Shown in pieces: positions 9,745 through 17,032 of a DNA stretch of 64,000 bases. A program made the position numbers and the translations under genes. The notes under the pieces were generated by a model. The model searched no databases. It worked only from the letters and a program-made list of their open reading frames with translations, and had not been told where the DNA came from. The DNA is taken from the NCBI RefSeq assembly GCF_004310665.1, contig NZ_SIXF01000001.1, forward strand, positions 372,001-436,000, written 5' to 3'. Origin of the DNA: Pedobacter kyonggii. Lineage in GTDB: Bacteria; Bacteroidota; Bacteroidia; Sphingobacteriales; Sphingobacteriaceae. The first letter of the stretch is position 1; the number at the start of each line of letters is the position of its first letter.

Positions 9745-10527
9745 ATGGAAGCATATAAAAAAGCAGGACATGAAAAGGTAAATGGCATTAACATGTATTA
9801 TGAAATTTACGGGGAGGGAGAAATTCCGCTGGTATTGATACATGGCGGGGGTTCTACCATTCAATCTACCTTCGGAAAACTTATTCCTTTTTTGGTGAAA
9901 TCTGGTCAGGTGATCGCTGTTGAACTTCAGTCGCATGGGCGTACCACTGATCGGGATCAACCAGAATCTTTTGAGCAGGATGCAAAAGATGTGACCACTT
10001 TATTAAATCAGCTAAAAATAACAAAAGCCAATTTTCTAGGTTTCAGCAATGGCGGAACAACAACTTTGCATATTGCAGCACACCATCCGTCCATAGTGAA
10101 TAAAATTATTGTCATTTCAGCCAATTACCAACGCGACGGCTTGATTGATGGCTTTTATAATGGCTTTGGCGATGCAACCATCGATCATATGCCAGAGCCG
10201 CTGAAAACAGCTTTTTTAGCAGTAAACCCAGATCAAAACGCACTGCAGACGATGTTCGAAAAGGACAAACAGCGCATGCTCGATTTTACCGACCTGAGCG
10301 ATGATGATTTGAGGGGAATTACTTCCGATACGCTTTTAATGGCAGCAGATACAGATGTGATCAAGTCCGAACATGTGGTTAAAATGTCGAGATTGATTGC
10401 AAATGCGCAGCTGGTTATTTTACCTGGCGTACATGGCGCTATGATCGGCGAAAACCTCAATCCGGATGTAAGCGACAAAACAATTGAGATTACGGCACAT
10501 CTGGTGGAAACCTTTTTAAACCAATAG
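9745..10527 (+). CDS. Alpha/beta-fold hydrolase
   Basis: 260 aa, the usual length for a single-domain alpha/beta hydrolase, with no signal peptide. The oxyanion segment is HGGG after strand 3. The nucleophile elbow is GFSNGG with Ser101; the acid is probably Asp202 or Asp204 in AADTD; the base is His230 in GVHG. A cap region lies around 135-185. It stands alone between a MITE-like element and a GNAT gene, so the context says little about substrate. Esterase or lactonase activity is the family expectation. Confidence 0.9.
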   Translation: MEAYKKAGHEKVNGINMYYEIYGEGEIPLVLIHGGGSTIQSTFGKLIPFLVKSGQVIAVELQSHGRTTDRDQPESFEQDAKDVTTLLNQLKITKANFLGFSNGGTTTLHIAAHHPSIVNKIIVISANYQRDGLIDGFYNGFGDATIDHMPEPLKTAFLAVNPDQNALQTMFEKDKQRMLDFTDLSDDDLRGITSDTLLMAADTDVIKSEHVVKMSRLIANAQLVILPGVHGAMIGENLNPDVSDKTIEITAHLVETFLNQ

Positions 10528-10585
10528 TTATGAGTGCATTGAGTTAATCCACATAAAATTTACCCTCCCCTGATTTAGCATTTAA

Positions 10586-10593
10586 TATCTTTG
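10586..10593 (+). promoter_or_regulatory. -7 box (TATCTTTG) 4 nt from the start codon
   Basis: Exact TAnnTTTG match. Only 4 nt (CCAG) separate it from the ATG at 10598, so the transcript probably begins at or next to the start codon and is leaderless. Confidence 0.55.
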
Positions 10594-10597
10594 CCAG

Positions 10598-11281
10598 ATG
10601 GAATACGTATTGGATAATCCAATTTATTATGCCTTAACATCCGGACATAGCCATATTACAAAAGGACTTGATGAGGTAAAATATTATATCGAAGATATCA
10701 CCGCATTTGCAGGCTTAAAAGATAATTCAAAGGAGAATCTAAACACCCTTTATCAGATCAGTCCAGCAGAGAGCCTTTTCGTATTTTTCTCAAAAACACC
10801 TGTCGAAATACCTCAGAAGTGGAAATTGTTAACCCATATCGATATGTTTCAATTTGTTTTTCGCGGCAAAGAAACACCAACTGCAGAGGCAACTGGAATA
10901 ACAGACCTTAATCTGGAACACGTTACAGAAATGATCGACCTGGTAGAGCTGACCAAACCAGGGCCATTTTTGGCCAAAACTATCGAGCTTAGTAATTACA
11001 CAGGCATATTTGTTGATGGGAAATTGGCAGCTATGGCCGGACACCGATTTCATCCCAGCCCTTACCGTGAAGTAAGTGCAGTTTGTACACATCCTGATCA
11101 CCTAGGCAAAGGTTATGCCTTTAAGATTTTACAAGAACAGATTAAACGGATACTGCTCCGTTCGGAAATACCCTTTCTGCACGTTAGAAATGATAATGAG
11201 GGCGCCATTAAACTTTATCATAAATTGGGTTTCGAGATCAGGACAGATATGATTGCCTACGTCATCAAAAAAGAGGCTTAG
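10598..11281 (+). CDS. GNAT family N-acetyltransferase (FR47-like)
   Basis: 227 aa. The first 115 residues are a divergent N-terminal half. The C-terminal GNAT fold shows the acetyl-CoA binding signature in HPDHLGKGYAFKIL (motif A, R/QxxGxG/A type; here LGKGYA) and the late LHVRNDNEGAIKLYHKLGFE segment typical of FR47-like acetyltransferases. Substrate unknown. No operon partner: the preceding gene ends 70 bp upstream and it carries its own promoter, placed so close to the ATG that a leaderless message is likely. Confidence 0.9.
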   Translation: MEYVLDNPIYYALTSGHSHITKGLDEVKYYIEDITAFAGLKDNSKENLNTLYQISPAESLFVFFSKTPVEIPQKWKLLTHIDMFQFVFRGKETPTAEATGITDLNLEHVTEMIDLVELTKPGPFLAKTIELSNYTGIFVDGKLAAMAGHRFHPSPYREVSAVCTHPDHLGKGYAFKILQEQIKRILLRSEIPFLHVRNDNEGAIKLYHKLGFEIRTDMIAYVIKKEA

Positions 11282-11339
11282 ACCAAGAAGAGAATGTTTC
11301 TAAATAGAAAACCGTTCAGAAATTACCACTTCAATGCTT

Positions 11340-11347
11340 TAGTTTTG
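11340..11347 (+). promoter_or_regulatory. Bacteroidota -7 box (TAGTTTTG)
   Basis: Exact TAnnTTTG match 18 bp before the CDGSH gene start, giving a leader of about 12 nt. Confidence 0.45.
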
Positions 11348-11365
11348 CACTAAACTAACACATAC

Positions 11366-11590
11366 ATGTCTAAAACAAAACTTACCATTAACAATAACGG
11401 CTCTGTTAAAATTGAGGGCGATTTCGAAATTGTAGATAGAAACGGAAACACTTATGGCTTACAGGGCAGAGAAGTACTTTCGATCTGCCGTTGTGGTTTA
11501 TCAAAAAACAAGCCTTTTTGCGATGGCGCACATAACGGCCATTTTGAGCATGAGGCAATAGCCTTTGATCTTCCTCCAAAAAAGGTTTAA
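11366..11590 (+). CDS. CDGSH-type [2Fe-2S] protein
   Basis: 74 aa with one CDGSH motif, CRCGLSKNKPFCDGAH. Cys41, Cys43, Cys52 and His56 are the 3Cys-1His ligands of a mitoNEET-like [2Fe-2S] cluster. The N-terminal strand region TKLTINNNGSVKIEGDF is the extended type found in small bacterial members. No membrane segment, so it is cytoplasmic. Roles proposed for the family are cluster transfer or redox sensing. It has its own promoter and is followed by a MITE-like element. Confidence 0.92.
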   Translation: MSKTKLTINNNGSVKIEGDFEIVDRNGNTYGLQGREVLSICRCGLSKNKPFCDGAHNGHFEHEAIAFDLPPKKV

Positions 11591-11608
11591 TAACGAAATT
11601 ATATTTTT

Positions 11609-11746
11609 AAAGAGCTTGTATCATAAATAGAGATTTTGTCATCCTGAGCTTGCCGAAGAACCTTTTAAATTACTCCTTAAGGTGTTTCGACAAGCTCAAC
11701 GTGACAGCATCTGAGGTAAAATTACCTTTATGATACAGCCTCTTTT
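11609..11746. mobile_element. 138-bp MITE-like element with nested inverted repeats
   Basis: Outer inverted repeats AAAGAGCTTGTATCATAAA (11609-11627) and TTTATGATACAGCCTCTTT (11728-11746) match at 17 of 19 positions. Inside, GTCATCCTGAGCTTG (11639) mirrors CAAGCTCAACGTGACAG (11692), giving a second stem. The layout repeats that of 9110-9641, and both outer ends share the core AGAG(C/G)(C/T)TGT(T/A)T. No ORF. Confidence 0.55.
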
Positions 11747-11767
11747 ATATTTTGAAAGCAGCATCAA

Positions 11768-12571
11768 TTAAATACCTACCCTTGATGGCGCCATGCCATA
11801 AGCTTTTTTAAAGGCGAAAGAGAAATGTGACAGATCTTTAAAACCAACTTCGAGGTATACATCTGATGATTTCCAGCCTTTTTCGGTTAGGAGGTAATAG
11901 GCATCATTCAAACGCTTTTTCTGCAGCCAGCGGTTAGGCGAAAGATTAAAAATCTTCTCAAAATCCCTTTTAAATGTGGCCAAACTTCTTCCTGTTAAAT
12001 AAGCAAAACGGTTAATATCTACATTGAACTTATAATTGGCATTCATATAGGCTTCCAGATCAATTTTTCCAGGTTCCGAAAAATCGAAAAGCACATCTTT
12101 TAATATTGGGGTGGTCTGCAGTAAAATCATTACCGCTTCTTTAACTTTTAAATCGATCAAAGCCTGATTAAACTCGTTATTTCCGTCTAAATATGGCCAT
12201 ATCGAATCAATATAATTCTTTAAAAGGCCATTGGCTTCTAAGGCCAGACCTTTAATATCGTGATTCGGCTTTTGCATGTGCAGGTCATATTCATTGCTGA
12301 TGCTATGCAGAATCTCCTGGTCGATGTTAATGCTAATCGACTTAAACTCTCCTCCTGCTGGCGGGTATTTGGTATACCGAGCCAATTGATTCCGCCTGAA
12401 AAAACGGAAATCGCCATCAGAAAAAACAAATTTTTCTCCTCCAATAAAAATTTCAGACGCTCCGGTAATAACCAACCCCACAGAATGGTTAGGAATAAAC
12501 TGTTCGCCCTCGCTGCTTTTTTGGGCATAGCAGGAATACAGGATCTTGGGTCGTTTCTCTTGATTTGACAT
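11768..12571 (-). CDS. AraC family transcriptional regulator
   Basis: 267 aa from the ATG at 12571. An N-terminal cupin-like sensory region (about 1-150) is followed by a C-terminal double helix-turn-helix: NRFAYLTGRSLATFKRDF, then SSDVYLEVGFKDLSHFSFAF, ending AYGMAPSRV. I reject the longer reading that begins at 12766 because its first 65 residues are hydrophobic and unlike the family and would overlap the SDR gene. It follows the SDR gene on the same strand, 136 bp downstream, with a palindromic repeat between them. It may control the SDR gene, but this is only inferred from position. Confidence 0.88.
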   Translation of the reverse strand: MSNQEKRPKILYSCYAQKSSEGEQFIPNHSVGLVITGASEIFIGGEKFVFSDGDFRFFRRNQLARYTKYPPAGGEFKSISINIDQEILHSISNEYDLHMQKPNHDIKGLALEANGLLKNYIDSIWPYLDGNNEFNQALIDLKVKEAVMILLQTTPILKDVLFDFSEPGKIDLEAYMNANYKFNVDINRFAYLTGRSLATFKRDFEKIFNLSPNRWLQKKRLNDAYYLLTEKGWKSSDVYLEVGFKDLSHFSFAFKKAYGMAPSRVGI

Positions 12572-12597
12572 CTTTATCAAATTTATGGATTTAACAC

Positions 12598-12678
12598 TTA
12601 ACCACAGATAAAAAGGATGCACACAGATAAAATATGACACTGCTAAAATCTGTGTTTTCTGTGTGCATTTGTAGTTAA
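12598..12678. repeat. Imperfect inverted repeat between SDR and AraC genes
   Basis: The left arm begins TTAACCACAGAT and contains GCACACAGAT; the right arm contains ATCTGTG and TGTGTGCATTTGTAGTTAA. The arms pair with an indel. This belongs to the general class of intergenic palindromes in this window and may act as a weak terminator for the SDR gene or a processing site. Confidence 0.45.
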
Positions 12679-12707
12679 TATTGATGAAAGCTGGAGAATT
12701 AATGAAA

Positions 12708-13586
12708 CTATTCTTTAGTAAAAGATTTTCCCAGATCAGTTGCCAAAAAATTCTCAGCCTCATCATGATCTGTTGATAAACTTACGTCCATCCATTTCTC
12801 CATTTCGGCAGTTCTCGTAGCATCGGCATGTTTAAGCATTCCAATGGCTTCACTTCCAAACACCAGGTGTACCGGTGGTTCAGGATTTTCTACAAGTGCC
12901 AACATGGCTTTCGCTGCTTTTTGCGGATCCCCCATCGGTATAAAGTTACCGCTTTGGAAAAAATCTGAGCGTTTCTCTACGGTAGATTCGTATCCTTCAA
13001 CGCGAGGTGCATATGACATTGAGGCACCAGCCCAATCTGTACGAAAACCACCAGGTTCTACACAGGTTACATAAATCCCTAAATCCATTACCTCTTTTGC
13101 CAGGGATTCACTAAAGCCGCTCAACCCAAACTTTGCAGCCTGGTAAATACTTACTCCAGCATTACCTACCCGCCCGCCTATCGAGCTGATTTGAAGAATT
13201 CTGCCCGAACGTTGCTTGCGCATAAATGGCAATACAGCTCTCGTAATTTCGATCGGTGCATATAAATTTGTTTCCAACTGACTGCGCACCTGTTCTTCAG
13301 TAAAAGCTTCTGCTGCACCAACAATACCAAAACCGGCATTGTTAACCAAAACATCTATTTTACCAAAATGGGCTACTGCCGATTCTACTGCCAGATACAC
13401 CTGATCGTAATCGGTAACATCTAAAGTGATCGGAAAAATCTGATCAGGATATTTTTCTATAAGATCTTTTAAAGCTGCTGTATTTCTTGCTGTTGCCGCA
13501 ACTAAGTCGCCTTTTGCCAATACCTGTGCTGTTAGGTCACGTCCCAATCCACGGGAACTACCTGTGATAAACCATATTTTTTTCAT
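12708..13586 (-). CDS. SDR family NAD(P)-dependent oxidoreductase
   Basis: 292 aa. Classical short-chain dehydrogenase: cofactor motif TGSSRGLG at the N-terminus, NNAG, the catalytic Ser in ISSIGG and the YQAAK (YxxxK) motif. The C-terminal portion to about 290 resembles the oxidoreductase subgroup often annotated as SDR family of unknown substrate. I start at the ATG at 13586, directly before MKKIWFITGS; the upstream extension has no homology features. An AraC regulator follows on the same strand. Cytoplasmic; substrate unknown. Confidence 0.92.
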   Translation of the reverse strand: MKKIWFITGSSRGLGRDLTAQVLAKGDLVAATARNTAALKDLIEKYPDQIFPITLDVTDYDQVYLAVESAVAHFGKIDVLVNNAGFGIVGAAEAFTEEQVRSQLETNLYAPIEITRAVLPFMRKQRSGRILQISSIGGRVGNAGVSIYQAAKFGLSGFSESLAKEVMDLGIYVTCVEPGGFRTDWAGASMSYAPRVEGYESTVEKRSDFFQSGNFIPMGDPQKAAKAMLALVENPEPPVHLVFGSEAIGMLKHADATRTAEMEKWMDVSLSTDHDEAENFLATDLGKSFTKE

Positions 13587-13727
13587 TTTTCTAAATTTTA
13601 TAGAATCAAAGGTAGGCTGATAATCGAGGCAAAAGTTTTGCTTCAAGGCTCAATTTACTTTGTTAAAAAGCTCAATTGATCTACCATAACTTTTAAGTAT
13701 AATCTGCTGTTATTTAATAGTAAACAC

Positions 13728-13928
13728 ATGAGTTATGGCGAAAGAAAAGAAAAAAGGGAAAAAGAAGAAAGACAAAAAAAAGGCAAGAAAAAAAATAAGT
13801 TGGGTGTTAAAAACTCCCTTGTTAATAACATCAATGCCCGAAAGAAAAAAGGGAAATCACGATCGAAGAAGAAATCAAAAATCAGTAAAAAGGCTTATAA
13901 AAAAATGCAGAAAGGATGGGAAAAGTAG
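13728..13928 (+). CDS. Very basic 66-aa protein, function unknown
   Basis: 66 aa, more than a third Lys, no membrane segment. The C-terminal half (SLVNNINARKKKGKSRSKKK then SKKAYKKMQKGW) has patterned, non-random sequence resembling small basic proteins I associate with Sphingobacteriaceae. An alternative frame, 13735-13941, also reads as Lys-rich, but its C-terminus is irregular, so I prefer this one. A role in nucleic-acid binding is suggested only by charge. It has no obvious partner: SDR is divergent upstream and HxlR lies 103 bp downstream. Confidence 0.55.
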   Translation: MSYGERKEKREKEERQKKGKKKNKLGVKNSLVNNINARKKKGKSRSKKKSKISKKAYKKMQKGWEK

Positions 13929-13955
13929 CCGTTTGTTATAATGCGGTCAAACTTT

Positions 13956-14008
13956 GATAGCTTACTATCCAAAAGACACTAGTATCCCAAAGGATAGTAC
14001 TATCCTTT
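13956..14008. promoter_or_regulatory. Cluster of HxlR-type operator sites
   Basis: Two inverted repeats of one theme lie directly before the HxlR gene. The first is GATAG-CTTA-CTATC at 13956-13969. The second is a perfect 20-bp palindrome, AAAGGATAGTACTATCCTTT, at 13989-14008. A further half-site AGTATCC lies between them. The second palindrome lies 12 bp before the -7 box, over the -33 region, so a bound dimer would block transcription. Confidence 0.6.
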
Positions 14009-14019
14009 ACGAAAGCTTA

Positions 14020-14027
14020 TACCTTTG
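14020..14027 (+). promoter_or_regulatory. -7 box (TACCTTTG) 4 nt from the HxlR start codon
   Basis: Exact TAnnTTTG match followed by TATT and then the ATG at 14032; the transcript is probably leaderless. Confidence 0.55.
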
Positions 14028-14031
14028 TATT

Positions 14032-14430
14032 ATGGGACCAAGAAAAGAACACCGTAATAAAGAAACCTGTAATGCAAGTTTAAATGCAGTAAAAGATGCG
14101 CTCTATGTGCTAAATGGCAAGTGGAAACTTCCCCTGATTATTTCTCTGCAGGAAGGACCACTGCGTTTTAACGAGATCCAAAAATCACTTGGAGAAATTA
14201 CGCCCAAAATATTGTCTAAAGAACTTAAAGATTTAGAATTAAATGAATTTCTGATCCGGAAAGTATTTTCTACCACTCCTGTTACCGTAACTTACGAGCT
14301 TACCCCTTATAGTGAATCGCTTGAAAGAGTAATTGATGAACTAAGGGATTGGGGGTTAAAACATCGCGAAAGATTGGTTAAAAACAGAAGAAGCGAATTG
14401 GTTGAAGCAGCAATGGCGACCTCGCTTTAG
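14032..14430 (+). CDS. HxlR family winged-helix transcriptional regulator
   Basis: 132 aa. The fold is compact HxlR: ETCNASLNAVKDALYVLNGKWKLPLI contains the conserved Cys near the N-terminus and the WKLPLI helix, followed by GPLRFNEIQKSLGEITPKILSKELKDLE (recognition helix) and the wing. The conserved Cys suggests a redox or electrophile response, as in other HxlR proteins. I choose the ATG at 14032, 4 nt after a -7 box; the upstream in-frame start would place operator sequence inside the gene. Probable autoregulation by the palindromes upstream. Target genes beyond itself are unknown. Confidence 0.93.
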   Translation: MGPRKEHRNKETCNASLNAVKDALYVLNGKWKLPLIISLQEGPLRFNEIQKSLGEITPKILSKELKDLELNEFLIRKVFSTTPVTVTYELTPYSESLERVIDELRDWGLKHRERLVKNRRSELVEAAMATSL

Positions 14431-14503
14431 ACACTAAAATTTATTTTTATATACTATTCATTTTGCCAAAAAAAGCAAAAAACTGATAATGATAAAATTC
14501 GGC

Positions 14504-14511
14504 TATCTTTG
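14504..14511 (+). promoter_or_regulatory. Bacteroidota -7 box (TATCTTTG)
   Basis: Exact TAnnTTTG match 15 bp before the ATG at 14527 of the H1-like gene; short leader of about 10 nt. Confidence 0.5.
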
Positions 14512-14526
14512 TACAAAATAAAATCG

Positions 14527-15060
14527 ATGGCGGTATTACATAAAAAAGAAGAAAAAATTCAGGCAGTGCTGGGTAGGTTGCCTAAAAAATATACAGACGA
14601 ACAATTTGTAGAGATGTTTATCAGACTTTACTCTAAAGATTGGGGCAAAATAAAATCAGCTTACATTAAACAATCTCAGGATAAAGAACCTGGAACCATC
14701 ATCAATATGCCTAAACCAGAGGTATATTTACGACAGATCCTGGCAAACTATCTACAACAAGATCATGCTCCGAAAGCAGTAGAGGTTAAAGAAGAACCTG
14801 TTGTTGAAGCACCAGTTACCGAAGTTAAAAAGGCGAAAGCGCCAGCCAAGAAGAAAGAAGCTGTAGCTGAAGAAGTGCCTGCCGAGGTTAAAAAAGCAAA
14901 AGCACCTGCTAAAAAGAAAGCTGAAGCAATTGAAGAACCGATTGTAGAAGCTAAAAAAGCGAAGGCGCCTGCAAAGAAAAAAGTTGAAGCGATTGAAGAG
15001 ACTCCAGTAGCCGAAAAGAAAGCAAAAGCAGCAGCAAAAAAACCGACAGCAAAAAAATAA
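14527..15060 (+). CDS. Histone-H1-like protein with Lys/Ala/Pro repeat tail
   Basis: 177 aa. The first 85 residues form a folded-looking domain (AVLHKKEEKIQAVLGRLPKK... ending LRQILANYLQQDH). The rest is a repetitive tail alternating acidic linkers (VEEP, EAIEE) with the decamer KKAKAPAKKK, present three times exactly and once as KKAKAAAKKP. This tail composition is that of histone H1 C-termini and of bacterial H1-like proteins, so binding and condensing DNA is the likely role. The start at 14527 sits behind a strong -7 box; a TTG 18 bp upstream is less likely. A clean terminator follows at 15133. It stands alone in its transcript. Confidence 0.8.
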   Translation: MAVLHKKEEKIQAVLGRLPKKYTDEQFVEMFIRLYSKDWGKIKSAYIKQSQDKEPGTIINMPKPEVYLRQILANYLQQDHAPKAVEVKEEPVVEAPVTEVKKAKAPAKKKEAVAEEVPAEVKKAKAPAKKKAEAIEEPIVEAKKAKAPAKKKVEAIEETPVAEKKAKAAAKKPTAKK

Positions 15061-15132
15061 AAAATATTTTGCATCAAATATAATAAATCACCTTTTTAGT
15101 TGTTTATATATATGAGAGCGTTAATTTAGATG

Positions 15133-15171
15133 ACGGGGATAGGTCGGTATGATTTATCCCCGTTCTTTTTT
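15133..15171 (+). terminator. Intrinsic terminator
   Basis: Stem ACGGGGATA / TATCCCCGT (9 perfect pairs) with a 13-nt loop, followed by TCTTTTTT. Ends the H1-like gene transcript. Confidence 0.8.
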
Positions 15172-15549
15172 GACCATTTTTTCGGCTATTTTATCGTTTA
15201 TCTTTTTTTAATTATTAGCCACGGGAACAGAGAAAATATTGATCTGCAATTCTTATTCTAAGAGGTCTTTATCAAAAAATCCAGCGACCAATCACAGTGA
15301 CACGTCATTCCCAACTTGATTGGGAACCACGGAGTGCTCATGAATGCCTCTGAAAAAAGGAAAACATATGAATAATCGTAATGCCTCGGTAGGGTTTGTA
15401 TGTTGCATTAAGATTCCCGCCTGCGCGGGAATGACGACCGTTCTCTAAAATCTATCAATAATATGCAACGAAGAATCTTTCTGCACGTACTATAATCCAT
15501 TTTGCCCATCATTAAGTTTTACATCCAATTGTAAACTTTATCCTTTTAA
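15172..15549. repeat. Gene-free stretch holding a CGTCATTCCC palindromic element
   Basis: Positions 15303-15438 form a nested palindrome: outer ends CGTCATTCCC and GGGAATGACG, a left hairpin (CCCAA-CTTGA-TTGGG) and a right hairpin (TTCCCGC-CT-GCGCGGGAA). A close relative with an identical left arm occurs at 61898-61986. The rest of the stretch shows no coding sequence. Confidence 0.6.
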
Positions 15550-15581
15550 TTGGCATATCGGGAAAAGTCGATATACATTTG
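15550..15581 (+). promoter_or_regulatory. ArsR promoter with overlapping operator
   Basis: -33 TTG at 15550-15552, 21-bp spacer, -7 TACATTTG at 15574-15581, then 4 nt to the ATG at 15586. An inverted repeat ATATCG-N8-CGATAT (15555-15574) fills the spacer and touches the -7 box, as expected of an operator for the ArsR-family product. Confidence 0.6.
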
Positions 15582-15585
15582 TACC

Positions 15586-15888
15586 ATGGATCAAGTAGAG
15601 ATATTCAAAGCCCTTTCTAACAAAACACGTTTACAGATTTTAGGCTGGTTAAAAGCGCCTGAACTACATTTTCCGGAACAACCCAATGCCGATTTTGAAA
15701 ATGTAGGTGTTTGTGTTGGGCAGATTCAGCTTAAAAGTGGCTTATCACAAAGTACCATTTCCGAATACCTATCTATTTTACAGCGTGCCGATTTAATCAG
15801 TTCAACGCGCTTAGGCCAATGGACTTATTACAAACGCAATAAAGAAGGCTTAGAAAAATTAAGCGAAATCATCAATACCGAATTATAA
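15586..15888 (+). CDS. ArsR family winged-helix repressor
   Basis: 100 aa. MDQVEIFKALSNKTRLQILGWL is the classic ArsR N-terminus; the recognition helix is SGLSQSTISEYLSILQRADLI, followed by a wing (STRLGQWTYYKR). There is one Cys (in VGVCVGQI) just before the HTH, but no CxC metal-binding motif, so it may sense something other than metal, perhaps an electrophile. The ATG at 15586 is 4 nt from the -7 box. The old yellow enzyme gene begins 11 bp after its stop, so the two form one operon and the regulator probably represses both. Confidence 0.93.
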   Translation: MDQVEIFKALSNKTRLQILGWLKAPELHFPEQPNADFENVGVCVGQIQLKSGLSQSTISEYLSILQRADLISSTRLGQWTYYKRNKEGLEKLSEIINTEL

Positions 15889-15899
15889 TTTAGAAACAT

Positions 15900-17000
15900 A
15901 TGAACACAGATAGTTTATTTAGGCCTTTTAGCCTTAAAACATTAAATATCAAAAACAGAATAGTAATGGCACCAATGACGCGGTCATTTTCTCCGGGTGG
16001 CGTGCCAACGGCCGATGTGGCTAGCTATTACGCAAAAAGAGCCGCTGGCGAAGTGGGTTTAATTTTATCAGAAGGAACTGTAATTAACCGTCCATCTTCT
16101 TCTGCCGATCCTAATATTCCACATTTTTACGGTACCGAAGCTTTAGCAGGTTGGGAGAACGTAATTAAAAGTGTACACCAGGCCGGTGGTAAAATGGGAC
16201 CACAGATCTGGCACCAGGGCATTATGGATAACCACGCATCAGGCTGGTTACCAAGCACTCCTTTCGAAGGTCCATCAAGCCTAAACAAACCAGGTTTCGA
16301 AAACGGCGTACCGATGACTGATGCAGCCATTGCAGATACCATTGCGGCTTTTGGCCAGGCTGCAGCAGATGCCAAAGCCCTGGGTTTTGACACTGTTGAA
16401 ATACATGGTGCGCACCAATACCTGATCGATCAGTTTTTTTGGGATGGTACAAACAACCGTACCGATATTTATGGCGGTAAAACCTTAGCTGAACGTACAC
16501 GCTTTGGTGTTGAAGTAATTAAAGAAGTACGTAAAAGGGTTGGAGAAGATTTCGCCTTAATTATCCGCTTATCACAATTTAAACCTGCTGCCTACGATTT
16601 CAAACTGGCCAAAAACGAGCAGGAAATGGAACAGTGGTTAACACCATTGGCCGAAGCCGGAATTGATATTTTTCATTGTTCGCAACGCCGATTCTGGGAA
16701 CATGAATTTGAAGGTTCTGACTTAAATTTTGCAGGTTGGGCTAAAAAAGTAACCGGAAAAGCTACAATCTCAGTGGGCTCAGTTGGTTTGGATGGCGATT
16801 TCTTTGGCGCTTTCGCAGGCCAGAGTTCACAGCCGAGCTCATTGGATGAACTGGTGCGCAGAATGGACCGCGGCGATTTCGATTTAGTAGCAGTTGGCCG
16901 TCCGCTTTTAGCAGATCCGAACTGGGTAGAGAAAATTAAAAACAACCTTACAGAAGAATTGAAAGGCTTTAGCAAAGAAGCTTTAATGGAATTGGTATAA
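15900..17000 (+). CDS. NADH:flavin oxidoreductase / old yellow enzyme
   Basis: 366 aa TIM-barrel flavoenzyme. The N-terminal NRIVMAPMTRSFSPGG and the segment IHGAHQYLIDQFFWDGTNNR...DIYGG are OYE hallmarks. The substrate-binding pair is His169 and His172 (HGAH), the HxxH type rather than the HxxN of yeast OYE. VAVGRPLLADPNWV near the end binds the FMN phosphate. It reduces activated C=C bonds or nitro compounds with NAD(P)H. Operon with the ArsR repressor upstream, which suggests induction by an electrophilic substrate. A GAAA-tetraloop terminator follows. Confidence 0.93.
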   Translation: MNTDSLFRPFSLKTLNIKNRIVMAPMTRSFSPGGVPTADVASYYAKRAAGEVGLILSEGTVINRPSSSADPNIPHFYGTEALAGWENVIKSVHQAGGKMGPQIWHQGIMDNHASGWLPSTPFEGPSSLNKPGFENGVPMTDAAIADTIAAFGQAAADAKALGFDTVEIHGAHQYLIDQFFWDGTNNRTDIYGGKTLAERTRFGVEVIKEVRKRVGEDFALIIRLSQFKPAAYDFKLAKNEQEMEQWLTPLAEAGIDIFHCSQRRFWEHEFEGSDLNFAGWAKKVTGKATISVGSVGLDGDFFGAFAGQSSQPSSLDELVRRMDRGDFDLVAVGRPLLADPNWVEKIKNNLTEELKGFSKEALMELV

Positions 17001-17032
17001 CAACCGTATTTTTTCTTTTTAAGTTTAGAAAG

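Noticed and set aside
9525-9960. Two minus-strand ORFs over the MITE-like element and the start of the hydrolase gene
   Set aside because: They cross a repeat and the opposite strand of a clear gene and show no family features.
12572-12766. N-terminal extension of the AraC regulator
   Set aside because: It overlaps the SDR gene and a palindromic repeat; the AraC family starts near 12571.
13735-13941. Alternative frame of the basic small gene
   Set aside because: Its second half is irregular, whereas the other frame ends in a patterned SKKAYKKMQKGW segment.
14763-15077. Long minus-strand ORF rich in Ala and Ser opposite the H1-like gene
   Set aside because: It is the antisense shadow of the Lys/Ala repeat tail; it has no start context and no domain.
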